Assembly: GCA_034435435.1 (NCBI GenBank)
Contig: DAOTXN010000099.1
Coordinates: forward strand, 1-45,025
Length of the DNA stretch: 45,025 nucleotides
Reading direction: 5' to 3'
Source of the DNA: DAOTXN01 sp034435435
GTDB lineage: Bacteria; Chloroflexota; Anaerolineae; S140-20
Part shown: in pieces, positions 7,014 through 14,383 of the stretch
How the letters are laid out: each line of letters opens with the position of its first letter
Position numbering within the stretch: position 1 is the first letter of the stretch
Program-made: the position numbers and the translations under genes
Notes under the pieces: generated by a model
What the model was told of the DNA's origin: nothing
Seen by the model: the letters and a program-made list of their open reading frames with translations, nothing else
The model's database searches: none

Positions 7014-7645
7014 CCGTGAACTGGATCAAGAACTTTTTCAAACCGCGCCAGAACAATTTTATCCGGCTACTGGTTCAGCAGGCCGAGTACACCGTGCACG
7101 GAATGGAAGCGCTGGAGGCGTATATGAAAAAGCTCGGCACCAAACATGCCGAGCGGGTGAACCTGGCCGAAAAAGAGGCCGACGAGGTGCGGCGCATCCT
7201 GATTGACGAGCTGAATCGCACCTTTGTGACCCCCATCGACCGCGAGGACATCCACGCCCTTTCGCGCTCGATTGACGACATCCTGGACTATGCCTACACC
7301 ACCGTCGGCGAGATGGACATTTTGGAGGTCGAGCCGAACGACTATTTGCGGCGCATGACCTCGCTGTTGGGCGACGCCGCCCGCGAAATCCTGCTGGCCG
7401 TGCAACGCTTGCAAGACCATCCTAACGTAGCCAACGACCATGCCGTGCGGGCCAAGGCGCTGGAAAACCGAGTCGAACAGGTCTACCGCGAGGCGGTGGC
7501 TGACCTGTTCCACCAGCCCCAAGACGTAGAACACATCGTCGAGATGCTCAAGCTACGCGAGATCTACCGCCATCTGAGCAACGCCGCCGACCGGGGCGAC
7601 GAAGCCGCCAATACCATCAGCGACATCGTGGTCAAAATGACATGA
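7010..7645 (+). CDS. DUF47/PhoU-like phosphate transport regulator
   Basis: A 211-residue, all-helical, charged cytoplasmic protein of the DUF47 (PhoU-like, TIGR00153) family, normally encoded with Pit transporters and thought to regulate them. It begins WIKNFFKPRQNNFIRLL and contains repeated E/D-rich helices (EKEADEVRRILIDELNRTFVTPIDREDIHALSRSIDDILDY in three pieces) typical of the metal-binding PhoU bundle. The ATG at 7010 overlaps the pit stop as ATGA, with GGATAAGGGG before it, so translation is coupled. Length is normal for the family. Confidence 0.93.
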   Translation: MTVNWIKNFFKPRQNNFIRLLVQQAEYTVHGMEALEAYMKKLGTKHAERVNLAEKEADEVRRILIDELNRTFVTPIDREDIHALSRSIDDILDYAYTTVGEMDILEVEPNDYLRRMTSLLGDAAREILLAVQRLQDHPNVANDHAVRAKALENRVEQVYREAVADLFHQPQDVEHIVEMLKLREIYRHLSNAADRGDEAANTISDIVVKMT

Positions 7646-7670
7646 GCTTGTCAGACCGGCCTATCAGCAA

Positions 7671-8549
7671 ATGGACTCACCTTTAGCTCTCATCCTGGCG
7701 CTTTCCTCGGCCGGACTACACGCCAGTTGGAATTTGCTGGTGCGCGGCGAGCGCGACAGCGACTTTTTTCTGCGCATCCCGGCCATTATCGCCGTGTTGG
7801 GCTTGGGGCCGGCGCTGCTGGCCGAGGCCAACGGAACCGGTATCCTCTCGACCGGCTGGCGCTATATTCCCATCGCCGGAACTTTCCAGGCCATCTATTA
7901 CCTGGGCTTGACCCGAGGCTACCGCAGCGGAGACTTTAATGTGGTCTATCCGGTGGCGCGAGCCGCGCCGGTCTTGCTGGTCGCTGTGGCCGACATCGTG
8001 CGGGGTCACCCGCCGACCGTTATCGGATGGTTGGGGTTGGCGCTGGTTACGGGAGGTTGTGTTCTGACACCCCACGAGTCGCTCAACCACCTCAACCTGG
8101 CGCGCTATAAAAGCCGCACCACGCTCTGGATCGCCGTCGCCGCGCTGGGCACGCTGGGTTACACCGTCGTGGATAGCGCCGCCGCCGAGGCCCTGGCGCC
8201 TGGCCTGGGAACGGCCCTGCGCTATCACGTGTTCGAGGCGGCGTTCTCCCTGCCGGCCTATTGGCTGATCCTGGCGGCGCTGCGCCAGCCCATTCGCTAC
8301 GCCGGGGGCTGGTCGGCCTGGAAGCTACCGACCCTGGCGGCTGCATTTTTGTTCAGCTCTTACACCTTGATGCTGTGGGCCTACCAGCTCACACCGCACA
8401 CCAGCTACATTGTGGCCGCGCGCCAGTTCAGCATCGTCATCGGCGTGGTCGGCGCGACGCTCATCTTCCGCGAGCCTGCGCCGGGGTTCCGGTTCACCAT
8501 GGCGCTCATTATCACGGCCGGCGTTCTGTGCATCGGATGGGGCGGGTGA
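7671..8549 (+). CDS. EamA/DMT-superfamily transporter
   Basis: A 292-residue inner-membrane protein with about ten hydrophobic helices in two similar halves, the pattern of EamA-type drug/metabolite transporters. The second helix pair contains GLTRGYRSGDFNVVYPVARAAPVLL, a stretch typical of these permeases. Members export amino acids or other metabolites; the substrate cannot be read from sequence. It lies 25 bases after the DUF47 gene on the same strand and may be the third gene of the pit operon. No terminator separates them. Confidence 0.85.
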   Translation: MDSPLALILALSSAGLHASWNLLVRGERDSDFFLRIPAIIAVLGLGPALLAEANGTGILSTGWRYIPIAGTFQAIYYLGLTRGYRSGDFNVVYPVARAAPVLLVAVADIVRGHPPTVIGWLGLALVTGGCVLTPHESLNHLNLARYKSRTTLWIAVAALGTLGYTVVDSAAAEALAPGLGTALRYHVFEAAFSLPAYWLILAALRQPIRYAGGWSAWKLPTLAAAFLFSSYTLMLWAYQLTPHTSYIVAARQFSIVIGVVGATLIFREPAPGFRFTMALIITAGVLCIGWGG

Positions 8550-8633
8550 TTGAAAAACATAGCGCATCACTGCTCGCCCTGCACAGCCATGACAACGAGC
8601 GCGTGGATACACCGACCCGCGACCGTGTGAGTG

Positions 8634-8662
8634 TTGACAACCCTTTTAATTTGTGCTATTCT
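8634..8662 (+). promoter_or_regulatory. Promoter of the dpp operon
   Basis: TTGACA (8634-8639), 17 bases, TATTCT (8657-8662), with TGC directly before the -10 box (extended -10). The last ten spacer bases, ATTTGTGC followed by TA, are the same as in the phosphoesterase promoter at 23461-23489. Confidence 0.8.
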
Positions 8663-8673
8663 ATCCTCATAGA

Positions 8674-8687
8674 TTGGTATACACCAG
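8674..8687 (+). promoter_or_regulatory. Operator-like palindrome, copy 2 (dpp)
   Basis: TTGGTAT-ACACCAG, beginning 11 bases after the -10 box. It is the reverse complement, with one or two changes, of the site at 23444-23457, and shares TTGGTAT with the pit site. Position over the start of transcription suggests repression. Confidence 0.55.
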
Positions 8688-8777
8688 TCGCGCATGGCAG
8701 CCTCACACCAGTCGTTCCGTTCACAAAAACCTGTTACACCATCTGCAGCCAAGTGATTTTTCTCACTATGCCCCCAC

Positions 8778-8789
8778 AAAGGAGGTGAT
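8778..8789 (+). promoter_or_regulatory. Orphan full-length Shine-Dalgarno sequence in the dppA leader
   Basis: AAAGGAGGTGAT is complementary to twelve bases of the usual 16S rRNA 3' end, yet no ATG, GTG or TTG with a sensible frame follows within 5-12 bases. The true dppA start has its own GGAGA-AAGGAG 85 bases further on. It could be a ribosome standby site or part of an RNA switch. Confidence 0.4.
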
Positions 8790-8864
8790 ACTCGGGCGAT
8801 CTAGCGGGTCACTTTTATGTCCATCTACATGCCAAAACTTGTACAGAGGAGAAAGGAGAAAATC

Positions 8865-10562
8865 ATGTCCCCTAGAAAAATGTGGACCGTTTTGAGCTTG
8901 TTGACCGTCCTGGCCATGATCTTCACAGCCTGCGCGGGCAAAGAAGTCGAGGTCACCAAGATTGTCACGGAAAAAGAGACGGTCATTCAAACGGTAGTCG
9001 AAAAGGAAACCGTCATTGAAAAGGAAACCATCGTCGAGAAAGAGACCATCGTCGAGAAAGAGACCATCGTCGAGACGGTCGTCGTTACGGTCGAGCCGGA
9101 GGCCAAGCCCACCGGCACTCTGCGGGTGGCCCTCTCGACCTTCCCCAATACGCTCGACGCTCCCATCACCGCCGAGCGGAACGCCCACAACGCCTCCCGA
9201 GGCATCTTTGACTCGCTGGTGTGGGTCAACGACGCCGGCGAGATCGAGCCGGAGCTGGCCGAGAGCTGGGAAATCTCGGACGATGGCCTGGAGTACATCT
9301 TCTACTTGCGCCAGGGCGTGACCTTCCACAATGGCGAGCCGTTCAACGCCGACGCGGTGGTCTTTTCCTGGGAGCGCTATCGCAGCCCCGACTTGGAGTG
9401 GAATGAGCGTTGGCAGATGGCCGACTCGGTGGAAAAAGTTGACGATTACACGGTCAAGATTACCACCGTAGAGCCCAAGCCGCTCCTGCTGCGCACCATC
9501 GCCGTCTCCTGGGAGATTATCCCGCCGGGCTACTTTCAAGAAGTTGGCGACGTAGAGTTCGGCACGCACCCGGTCGGCACCGGTCCCTTTATGTTCGTCG
9601 AGTGGGAGCAGGGCGACCACATCACGCTCAAGGCCAATCCCAATTACTGGCGCAAGGGCTATCCCAAGGTCGAGACGGTCATCTTTCGCCCCATCCCCGA
9701 GTCGGCCACGCGCGTGGCGGCCATTCAGACGGGCGAAGTGGACATCGTCGGTCGCCTGAGCGCGGAAGAAGCGCAGAGCTTGTTGGGTGTGCCCGGTGTG
9801 CAGGTGATCCGCTATCCGGTGGCCCGGGTCTACTATATCGCCTTTAACAACATGACTACCGGCGTGGGCCAGCCGACAGAAGACCCCCTTGTGCGGCAGG
9901 CCATGAACTATGCCGTGGACGTACAGGCCATCATTGACGCCCTGTTCAATGGTTATGCCAAGCCGTCCACGGGATTTGTGGCAACCGGTGAGCTGGGCTA
10001 CGGAGCGGTCGAACCCTTTGGCTATGACCCCGACAAAGCCCGCGAGCTGCTGGCCGAGGCTGGCTACCCCGACGGCTTTACGATGGATATGGCCTGCCCG
10101 GCCGGCGCCTACACTCACTTTGAAGAAGTGTGCGAGGCCGTCGTCGGTTACCTGGGCGAGGTCGGCATCCAGGTCAATCTGGAGATCATGGAATCCGGTC
10201 ACTACTGGGACCTGGAGGCCAACAAAGAGCTGCCGCCGCTCTTTGGCGACAGTTGGTCCGAAGTCTCCGGCGAGGCCTACAATCGCATGGCCGGCGCATT
10301 GCTCGGCCCAGACGCCAGCTATTCCTCGTGGAACGACGAAACGATCATCAGCATGCTGGGCCAGATCGCCACGACCGTGGATATTGATGCCCGCGAAAAA
10401 CTATACGAGGATCTGCAGGTCTATATGGTAGAGAACCCGCCCTTTATCTACCTGTACGAACCGATGGCCTTTGAGGCCGTGCGCGACAACGTCCAGGACT
10501 ACCGGCCACGGGCGGCAGAAGAATACTTTTTATTCTACACCTGGGTGGCCGGGGCGGAATAG
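8865..10562 (+). CDS. dppA: Peptide/nickel-type ABC transporter substrate-binding lipoprotein
   Basis: A 565-residue family 5 extracellular solute-binding protein. The signal peptide ends LAMIFTAC, a lipobox, so the protein should be anchored to the outer face of the membrane. A linker of repeated EKETxV units (about residues 27-75) holds the binding domain away from the membrane; such linkers are common in Chloroflexota binding proteins. The domain begins GTLRVALSTFPNTLDAP and has the family 5 segment HNGEPFNADAVVFSWERY. The start at 8865 has AGGAGAAAGGAG upstream; an upstream ATG in the same frame (8817) would spoil the signal peptide. It is followed by permeases and ATPases of a dipeptide or oligopeptide importer. 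Whether the substrate is peptide, sugar or metal complex cannot be told. Confidence 0.92.
   Translation: MSPRKMWTVLSLLTVLAMIFTACAGKEVEVTKIVTEKETVIQTVVEKETVIEKETIVEKETIVEKETIVETVVVTVEPEAKPTGTLRVALSTFPNTLDAPITAERNAHNASRGIFDSLVWVNDAGEIEPELAESWEISDDGLEYIFYLRQGVTFHNGEPFNADAVVFSWERYRSPDLEWNERWQMADSVEKVDDYTVKITTVEPKPLLLRTIAVSWEIIPPGYFQEVGDVEFGTHPVGTGPFMFVEWEQGDHITLKANPNYWRKGYPKVETVIFRPIPESATRVAAIQTGEVDIVGRLSAEEAQSLLGVPGVQVIRYPVARVYYIAFNNMTTGVGQPTEDPLVRQAMNYAVDVQAIIDALFNGYAKPSTGFVATGELGYGAVEPFGYDPDKARELLAEAGYPDGFTMDMACPAGAYTHFEEVCEAVVGYLGEVGIQVNLEIMESGHYWDLEANKELPPLFGDSWSEVSGEAYNRMAGALLGPDASYSSWNDETIISMLGQIATTVDIDAREKLYEDLQVYMVENPPFIYLYEPMAFEAVRDNVQDYRPRAAEEYFLFYTWVAGAE
8970..9071 (+). repeat. 18-base repeats coding the EKETxV linker of dppA
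   Basis: Five copies of an 18-base unit of type GAGAAAGAGACCATCGTC are present: one at 8970-8987 and four in tandem at 9000-9071, the last two identical. They encode EKETVI or EKETIV, with alternating charge and beta-branched residues. The copy number could change by slippage without breaking the frame. Confidence 0.85.
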
Positions 10563-10595
10563 CCCGCATCCCTCGAAATAGGACAGGCATGAACA

Positions 10596-10628
10596 CAGAT
10601 GGACGCAGTTCTTGACTGCGTCCATCTG
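10596..10628 (+). promoter_or_regulatory. Perfect hairpin between dppA and dppB
   Basis: CAGATGGACGCAG and CTGCGTCCATCTG form a perfect 13-bp stem around a 7-base loop, 34 bases after dppA. There is no U-tract. Hairpins of this kind after a binding-protein gene commonly block 3' decay, so that more binding protein than permease is made; that role here is inference. Confidence 0.7.
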
Positions 10629-10669
10629 CGAAATTTGCGCCTCACCCGGTTCCTGGAAAGGCGGCGCCC

Positions 10670-11590
10670 ATGCAGCGTTATCTGCTTTTTCGTTTGGTTC
10701 AGGCCATTCTGATTCTGTTCGGGGTGCTGGTGCTGGTCTTTTTCATGGTGCGCCTCACTGGAGACCCGGCGTCGCTAATGATGCCGCGCGAGGCCAGCCT
10801 GGAGAGCATCGCGGCCTTTCGACAAAAAATGGGCTTTGACCGCCCGCTGGCGGTCCAGTTTTGGGATTTTTTCACCGGGGCCGTCGTGGGTGATTTTGGC
10901 AACTCGCTGCATTTCAAGACGGCGGCGCTACCGCTGGTGCTGGACCGTCTGCCGGCCACGGTGCAGTTGGCCGCCACAGGGATGCTCATGGCGATCCTCG
11001 TCGCCATCCCCTTGGGCCTGGTAGCCGGGGCCAGACCAGGCAGCCTGTGGGATTCCGTCGCCCGCCTGCTGGGACTGTTGGGCCAGAGCATTCCCAACTT
11101 TTGGCTGGCGCTGGTAATGATTTTCTTTTTTGCCGTTCGGCTGCGTTGGTTTCCCTCCTTTGGACGGGACGAGCTGAAATCGGTGATCATGCCGGCCTTT
11201 GTGATGGGTCTGGCGACGATGGGCGCTTTAGTGCGCCTGACCCGCTCGGCAGTGATGGAGATTCGCGGCGAAGACTATATCCGCACGGCTTACAGCAAGG
11301 GTCTGCGCCCCGAGCGCATCTATTATCGGCACATCCTGCGCAACGCCGCCATTCCGCTGATCAGCGTCATCGGCGTCCAATTCGGCTACATGCTGGGCGG
11401 ATCCATTTACATCGAGACCATCTTTTCCTGGCCCGGCATGGGACAATTGCTGGAACAAGCCATCGGCTGGCGAGATTTTCCGCTGATCCAGGCCATCGCT
11501 TTTTTCACCAGCGTGGTCGTTGTCATATTGAATCTACTGACCGACGTAGCCTACACCATAGTAGACCCCCGCATCCGGTACGGGAGATGA
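10670..11590 (+). CDS. dppB: Peptide ABC transporter permease, DppB type
   Basis: A 306-residue inner-membrane permease with six hydrophobic helices. It starts MQRYLLFRLVQAILILFGVLVLVFFMVRLTGDP, the DppB/OppB N-terminal domain, in two pieces of the usual form. It carries the EAA loop for contact with the ATPase: EDYIRTAYSKGLRPERIYYRHILRNAAIP. Length is standard. dppC follows after 4 bases, so the two are translated together and should form the heterodimeric pore. Confidence 0.94.
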   Translation: MQRYLLFRLVQAILILFGVLVLVFFMVRLTGDPASLMMPREASLESIAAFRQKMGFDRPLAVQFWDFFTGAVVGDFGNSLHFKTAALPLVLDRLPATVQLAATGMLMAILVAIPLGLVAGARPGSLWDSVARLLGLLGQSIPNFWLALVMIFFFAVRLRWFPSFGRDELKSVIMPAFVMGLATMGALVRLTRSAVMEIRGEDYIRTAYSKGLRPERIYYRHILRNAAIPLISVIGVQFGYMLGGSIYIETIFSWPGMGQLLEQAIGWRDFPLIQAIAFFTSVVVVILNLLTDVAYTIVDPRIRYGR

Positions 11591-11594
11591 GCGC

Positions 11595-12536
11595 ATGGCC
11601 CAAACCTCTGTAGCGATAGACAAGGGAACCGGACTGACGGTAGATGAGGAACGGCGCTGGCGGCGCCGTCTGGCCTACGCCGGGCGCTTGCTGTGGCGGG
11701 ACAAGTCCGGCATGCTGGGTCTGGCGATTTTTCTGCTGCTCGTGATCACTGCGCTCTTTGCCGCCTGGATTTCGCCCCACGATCCGCTACAACAGCATCT
11801 ACGCATCGCCAAACAGCCTCCTGGCTGGTCGGATGGGGGAAGCTGGACCTATCCGCTGGGGACCGACAACCTCGGCCGGGACATTCTAAGCCGGGTCATC
11901 TATGGGGCCAGGGTCTCGCTGACGGTGGGATTCTTTGGCGTGTTGATCGCCGGCGGACTGGGCATGGTGGTTGGCTTGATCGCCGGTTATTTCGGCGGAA
12001 GGCTGGACAATCTCATCACGGGGCTGGTCAACCTGATATTGGCGCTGCCCTATTTGTTGTTCGTGGTGGTCATCGCCTCGATTCTAGGGCGCAGCCTGAT
12101 CAATGTGATCTTTATCTTTGGCATCACCGACTCGCCCATCTTTGCCCGCACGACGCGCGGCGAGGTGCTGCGCCTGCGCCAGTCGGGGTACGTCGAATCG
12201 GCGATCAGCATCGGCGCCGGACGCTGGCGCATCCTGTTCGACCACATTTTGCCCAATCTGATCGGCCCGCTGATCACCGTGGCGACCTTTGAGATGGCCG
12301 GCATGATCTTTTACGAGGCCGGGCTGGGCTTTCTGGGCCTGAGCGTGCCGCCGACCGTGCCCAGTTGGGGCAACATGCTGGCGAATGGCCGCAAATATCT
12401 GTTCACCGAGCCGGCCGCCCCCTGGATCGCCACCTTTCCCGGCTTGGCCATTATGCTCACCTCGCTGGGCATGAACCTGTTGGGCGACTGGCTGCGCGAT
12501 GTGCTCGATCCTCGTCTGCGGCGCACCCTGCGATAA
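11595..12536 (+). CDS. dppC: Peptide ABC transporter permease, DppC type
   Basis: A 313-residue permease with an N-terminal cytoplasmic stretch, then about six helices. It shows the OppC/DppC hallmark HDPLQQHLRI and, after the first helix, YPLGTDNLGRDILSRVIYGARVSL. The EAA loop is present as SGYVESAISIGAGRWRILFDHILPN. It is the partner of the preceding permease. The expected ATPase genes do not follow directly: a two-gene module on the opposite strand lies between this gene and dppD. Confidence 0.94.
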   Translation: MAQTSVAIDKGTGLTVDEERRWRRRLAYAGRLLWRDKSGMLGLAIFLLLVITALFAAWISPHDPLQQHLRIAKQPPGWSDGGSWTYPLGTDNLGRDILSRVIYGARVSLTVGFFGVLIAGGLGMVVGLIAGYFGGRLDNLITGLVNLILALPYLLFVVVIASILGRSLINVIFIFGITDSPIFARTTRGEVLRLRQSGYVESAISIGAGRWRILFDHILPNLIGPLITVATFEMAGMIFYEAGLGFLGLSVPPTVPSWGNMLANGRKYLFTEPAAPWIATFPGLAIMLTSLGMNLLGDWLRDVLDPRLRRTLR

Positions 12537-12548
12537 GAGGAGGTTAGT

Positions 12549-12932
12549 TTAGCTCAAGCCCAGTTTTGCTCGCACAAAAGCACGCAGCCGTTTCAGCGCT
12601 TCAAAGGCCTGCCGCGCATCCTGAGGGCTGGTCGAGACACCCGGATACCGAATGTCTGTGCCGAATTGATCCAGCGTGGCAATCACATCCGCAATCAGAG
12701 AGAAATCGGGGTCAACGGCTGCGCACAGGTTACCCAGTTGAACCAAGTCGTGGCGACGAGGATAATCAACCGCGTGGCGCACCAGACAGGCCTTGAGGAA
12801 CTTTTCGGCGCTCTGTTGACAACTCCAGCAAATGTTATCCGGCAGCAGTGTCTTGCGCTGCCGCAGCAGGATACGGGCGGTCTGGTAATCTGCTTCGGCC
12901 TTTTGGAGCCACCCGGCGAGGTCGTCGCTCAT
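12549..12932 (-). CDS. HEPN-domain protein of a HEPN/MNT pair
   Basis: A 127-residue helical protein of the HEPN family (COG2250-like). The N-terminus AGWLQKAEADYQTARILLRQ and the central CQQSAEKFLKACLV and PRRHDLVQL segments are typical. Some HEPN proteins are RNases with an R-x4-6-H motif; that motif is not evident here, so toxicity is uncertain. The gene follows, and overlaps by 98 bases, the nucleotidyltransferase gene on the same strand. Such pairs act as toxin-antitoxin or defence modules. Both sit between dppC and dppD in the opposite orientation; the stop is 12 bases from the dppC stop. Confidence 0.85.
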   Translation of the reverse strand: MSDDLAGWLQKAEADYQTARILLRQRKTLLPDNICWSCQQSAEKFLKACLVRHAVDYPRRHDLVQLGNLCAAVDPDFSLIADVIATLDQFGTDIRYPGVSTSPQDARQAFEALKRLRAFVRAKLGLS

Positions 12933-13263
12933 ACAGGATTTTACCTTGCGTCACAATATCTTTGAACAAAGTGGGGCCGCGCTCGATCAATTCTCTCATC
13001 TCGGCCGGTGTGCGTACCAGCACATCCAGTGCAAAAAGGCGATGTGGAAACAGATCAGAGACAGCGCGGCGCCGTTCAAAGACGTTTCGGTTGGCGAGGG
13101 CATCGGTGATAATGAGTAAATCTATATCGCTGTCGCTCTCCGCCTGGCCATACGCACGCGAGCCGAACAAAATGATTGTCTCTGGGTCAAAAGCCGCCGT
13201 GATACGCTGCACGATCTCGCGCAACAAATCATTTGTGACCGGTGTGCAAGAAACACTTGTCAT
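12835..13263 (-). CDS. MNT-type minimal nucleotidyltransferase
   Basis: A 142-residue protein with the polymerase-beta-type nucleotidyltransferase motif: G34-S35, then D46 and D48 in ESDSDIDLLII, and a third acid at D80 (FALDVLV). In characterised HEPN/MNT pairs such a protein AMPylates and silences the HEPN partner. The chosen start is ATG 13263; ATG 13275 is also possible but its AAAAGG is too close. Minimal MNT proteins usually end near the ILYER segment (about residue 108). Here the frame runs on for 32 more residues inside the HEPN gene. That tail may be real or merely an unterminated reading frame. Confidence 0.85.
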   Translation of the reverse strand: MTSVSCTPVTNDLLREIVQRITAAFDPETIILFGSRAYGQAESDSDIDLLIITDALANRNVFERRRAVSDLFPHRLFALDVLVRTPAEMRELIERGPTLFKDIVTQGKILYERRPRRVAPKGRSRLPDRPYPAAAAQDTAAG

Positions 13264-13375
13264 GCTACGGCCCATCCTTTTCACTGGAAAAGAGGCCAGA
13301 ATAGTGTAACACACCCAACGCCGATTGGCAAGCAGCGATTGCATCTCATCAATCGTCATCTGTAAGGAGGCCCAA

Positions 13376-14383
13376 GTGGCGCCTGTTTTGGACGTTAGAA
13401 ACCTCCTGGTCCGCTTTTACACGCTGGACGGCATCGTCCACGCGGTGAACGGCGTTTCATTTACCCTGGACGAGGGGGAGACGCTGGCCATCGTGGGCGA
13501 GAGCGGGTGTGGCAAGACGGTAACCATGATGTCCGTCCTGCAAATGATCCCCCGGCCGCCGGGCCGGATCGCCGGCGGTCAGGCGATTTTTTTCGATGGC
13601 CTGACCAGCCGCGATTTATTGACGCTGTCCGAGTCGGAAATCCGCCACGTGCGCGGCGGCCAGATTGGGTTCATCTTTCAGGATCCGCTTACCTCGCTCA
13701 ATCCGGTGCTCACCATCGGCGCGCAGATTGCCGAGTCGCTGACCGAGCACATGAATATGTCAAGCGACGAGGCCCGCCAACGCACCATCGAACTGCTCGA
13801 ATACGTGGGCATCCCCGGCGCGGCCCAGCGTTACGACAACTATCCGCATCAATTCTCCGGCGGCATGCGCCAGCGGGTGATGATCGCCATCGCCATCGCC
13901 TGCTCGCCCAGGCTGCTGGTCGCCGACGAGCCGACCACGGCGCTCGACGTGACCGTGCAGGCGCAGATCGTGGACCTGGTGTCGCATCTGCGCAGCGAGA
14001 TGGGCATGGCCGTGATCTGGATCACTCACGACCTGGGCGTGGTGGCAGGGATGGCCGACCGGGTAATGGTGATGTACGGCGGTCAGGTGGCCGAGCGGGC
14101 GCGGGTGGACGATCTGTACGAACAGCCCCAACACCCCTACACCATCGGGCTGTTAGGCGCGCTGCCCCGCCTCGACGAGCATCAAAATCGCCGCCTGACG
14201 AGCATCGAAGGCTTTCCGCCCGATTTGTTGACGGCGCCCCGGCACTGCCAGTTTGCGTGGCGTTGCCCTTTTGCCTTTGAGCGCTGCTGGGCCGAAATAC
14301 CACCGCTCATACCGGTGGGGCAGCGGCATCGGGTGGCCTGTTTTTACGATCTCGAGCGCGGGAGGCCCAGGGATGAAATCTAA
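13376..14383 (+). CDS. dppD: Peptide ABC transporter ATPase, DppD type
   Basis: A 335-residue ATPase energising the DppBC pore. Walker A is GESGCGKT, the Q-loop region FIFQDPLTSLNP, the signature FSGGMRQRV, Walker B LLVADEPTTALD and the H-loop WITHDLG. The C-terminal extension with CQFAWRCPFAFERC is the oligopeptide-ATPase domain, where cysteines can bind an iron-sulfur cluster. The start is GTG at 13376 with AAGGAGG 5 bases upstream; the open frame before it is not needed. No clear promoter was found between the inserted HEPN/MNT module and this gene, so it probably depends on readthrough from dppC. The next gene overlaps its end by 11 bases. Confidence 0.93.
   Translation: MAPVLDVRNLLVRFYTLDGIVHAVNGVSFTLDEGETLAIVGESGCGKTVTMMSVLQMIPRPPGRIAGGQAIFFDGLTSRDLLTLSESEIRHVRGGQIGFIFQDPLTSLNPVLTIGAQIAESLTEHMNMSSDEARQRTIELLEYVGIPGAAQRYDNYPHQFSGGMRQRVMIAIAIACSPRLLVADEPTTALDVTVQAQIVDLVSHLRSEMGMAVIWITHDLGVVAGMADRVMVMYGGQVAERARVDDLYEQPQHPYTIGLLGALPRLDEHQNRRLTSIEGFPPDLLTAPRHCQFAWRCPFAFERCWAEIPPLIPVGQRHRVACFYDLERGRPRDEI

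Larger units (their letters stand above)
8550..8864. other. Regulatory region upstream of dppA
   Basis: A 315-base gap without a supported gene. It holds the dppA promoter (8634-8662), the operator-like palindrome (8674-8687), a partial second copy of its right half (ACACCAGTCG at 8705-8714) and an orphan Shine-Dalgarno sequence (8778-8789). The predicted mRNA leader is about 195 bases. Confidence 0.7.

Noticed and set aside
8778..8789. Fragment of a 16S rRNA or primer-like sequence
   Set aside because: The match is only the anti-16S complement with no rRNA sequence around it; a Shine-Dalgarno sequence explains it.
8766..10202. Long minus-strand open frame of 478 codons over dppA
   Set aside because: It is antisense to a clear binding-protein gene, has low-complexity repeats mirrored from the EKET linker, and has no ribosome site or family features. 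GC-rich coding DNA commonly gives such shadows.
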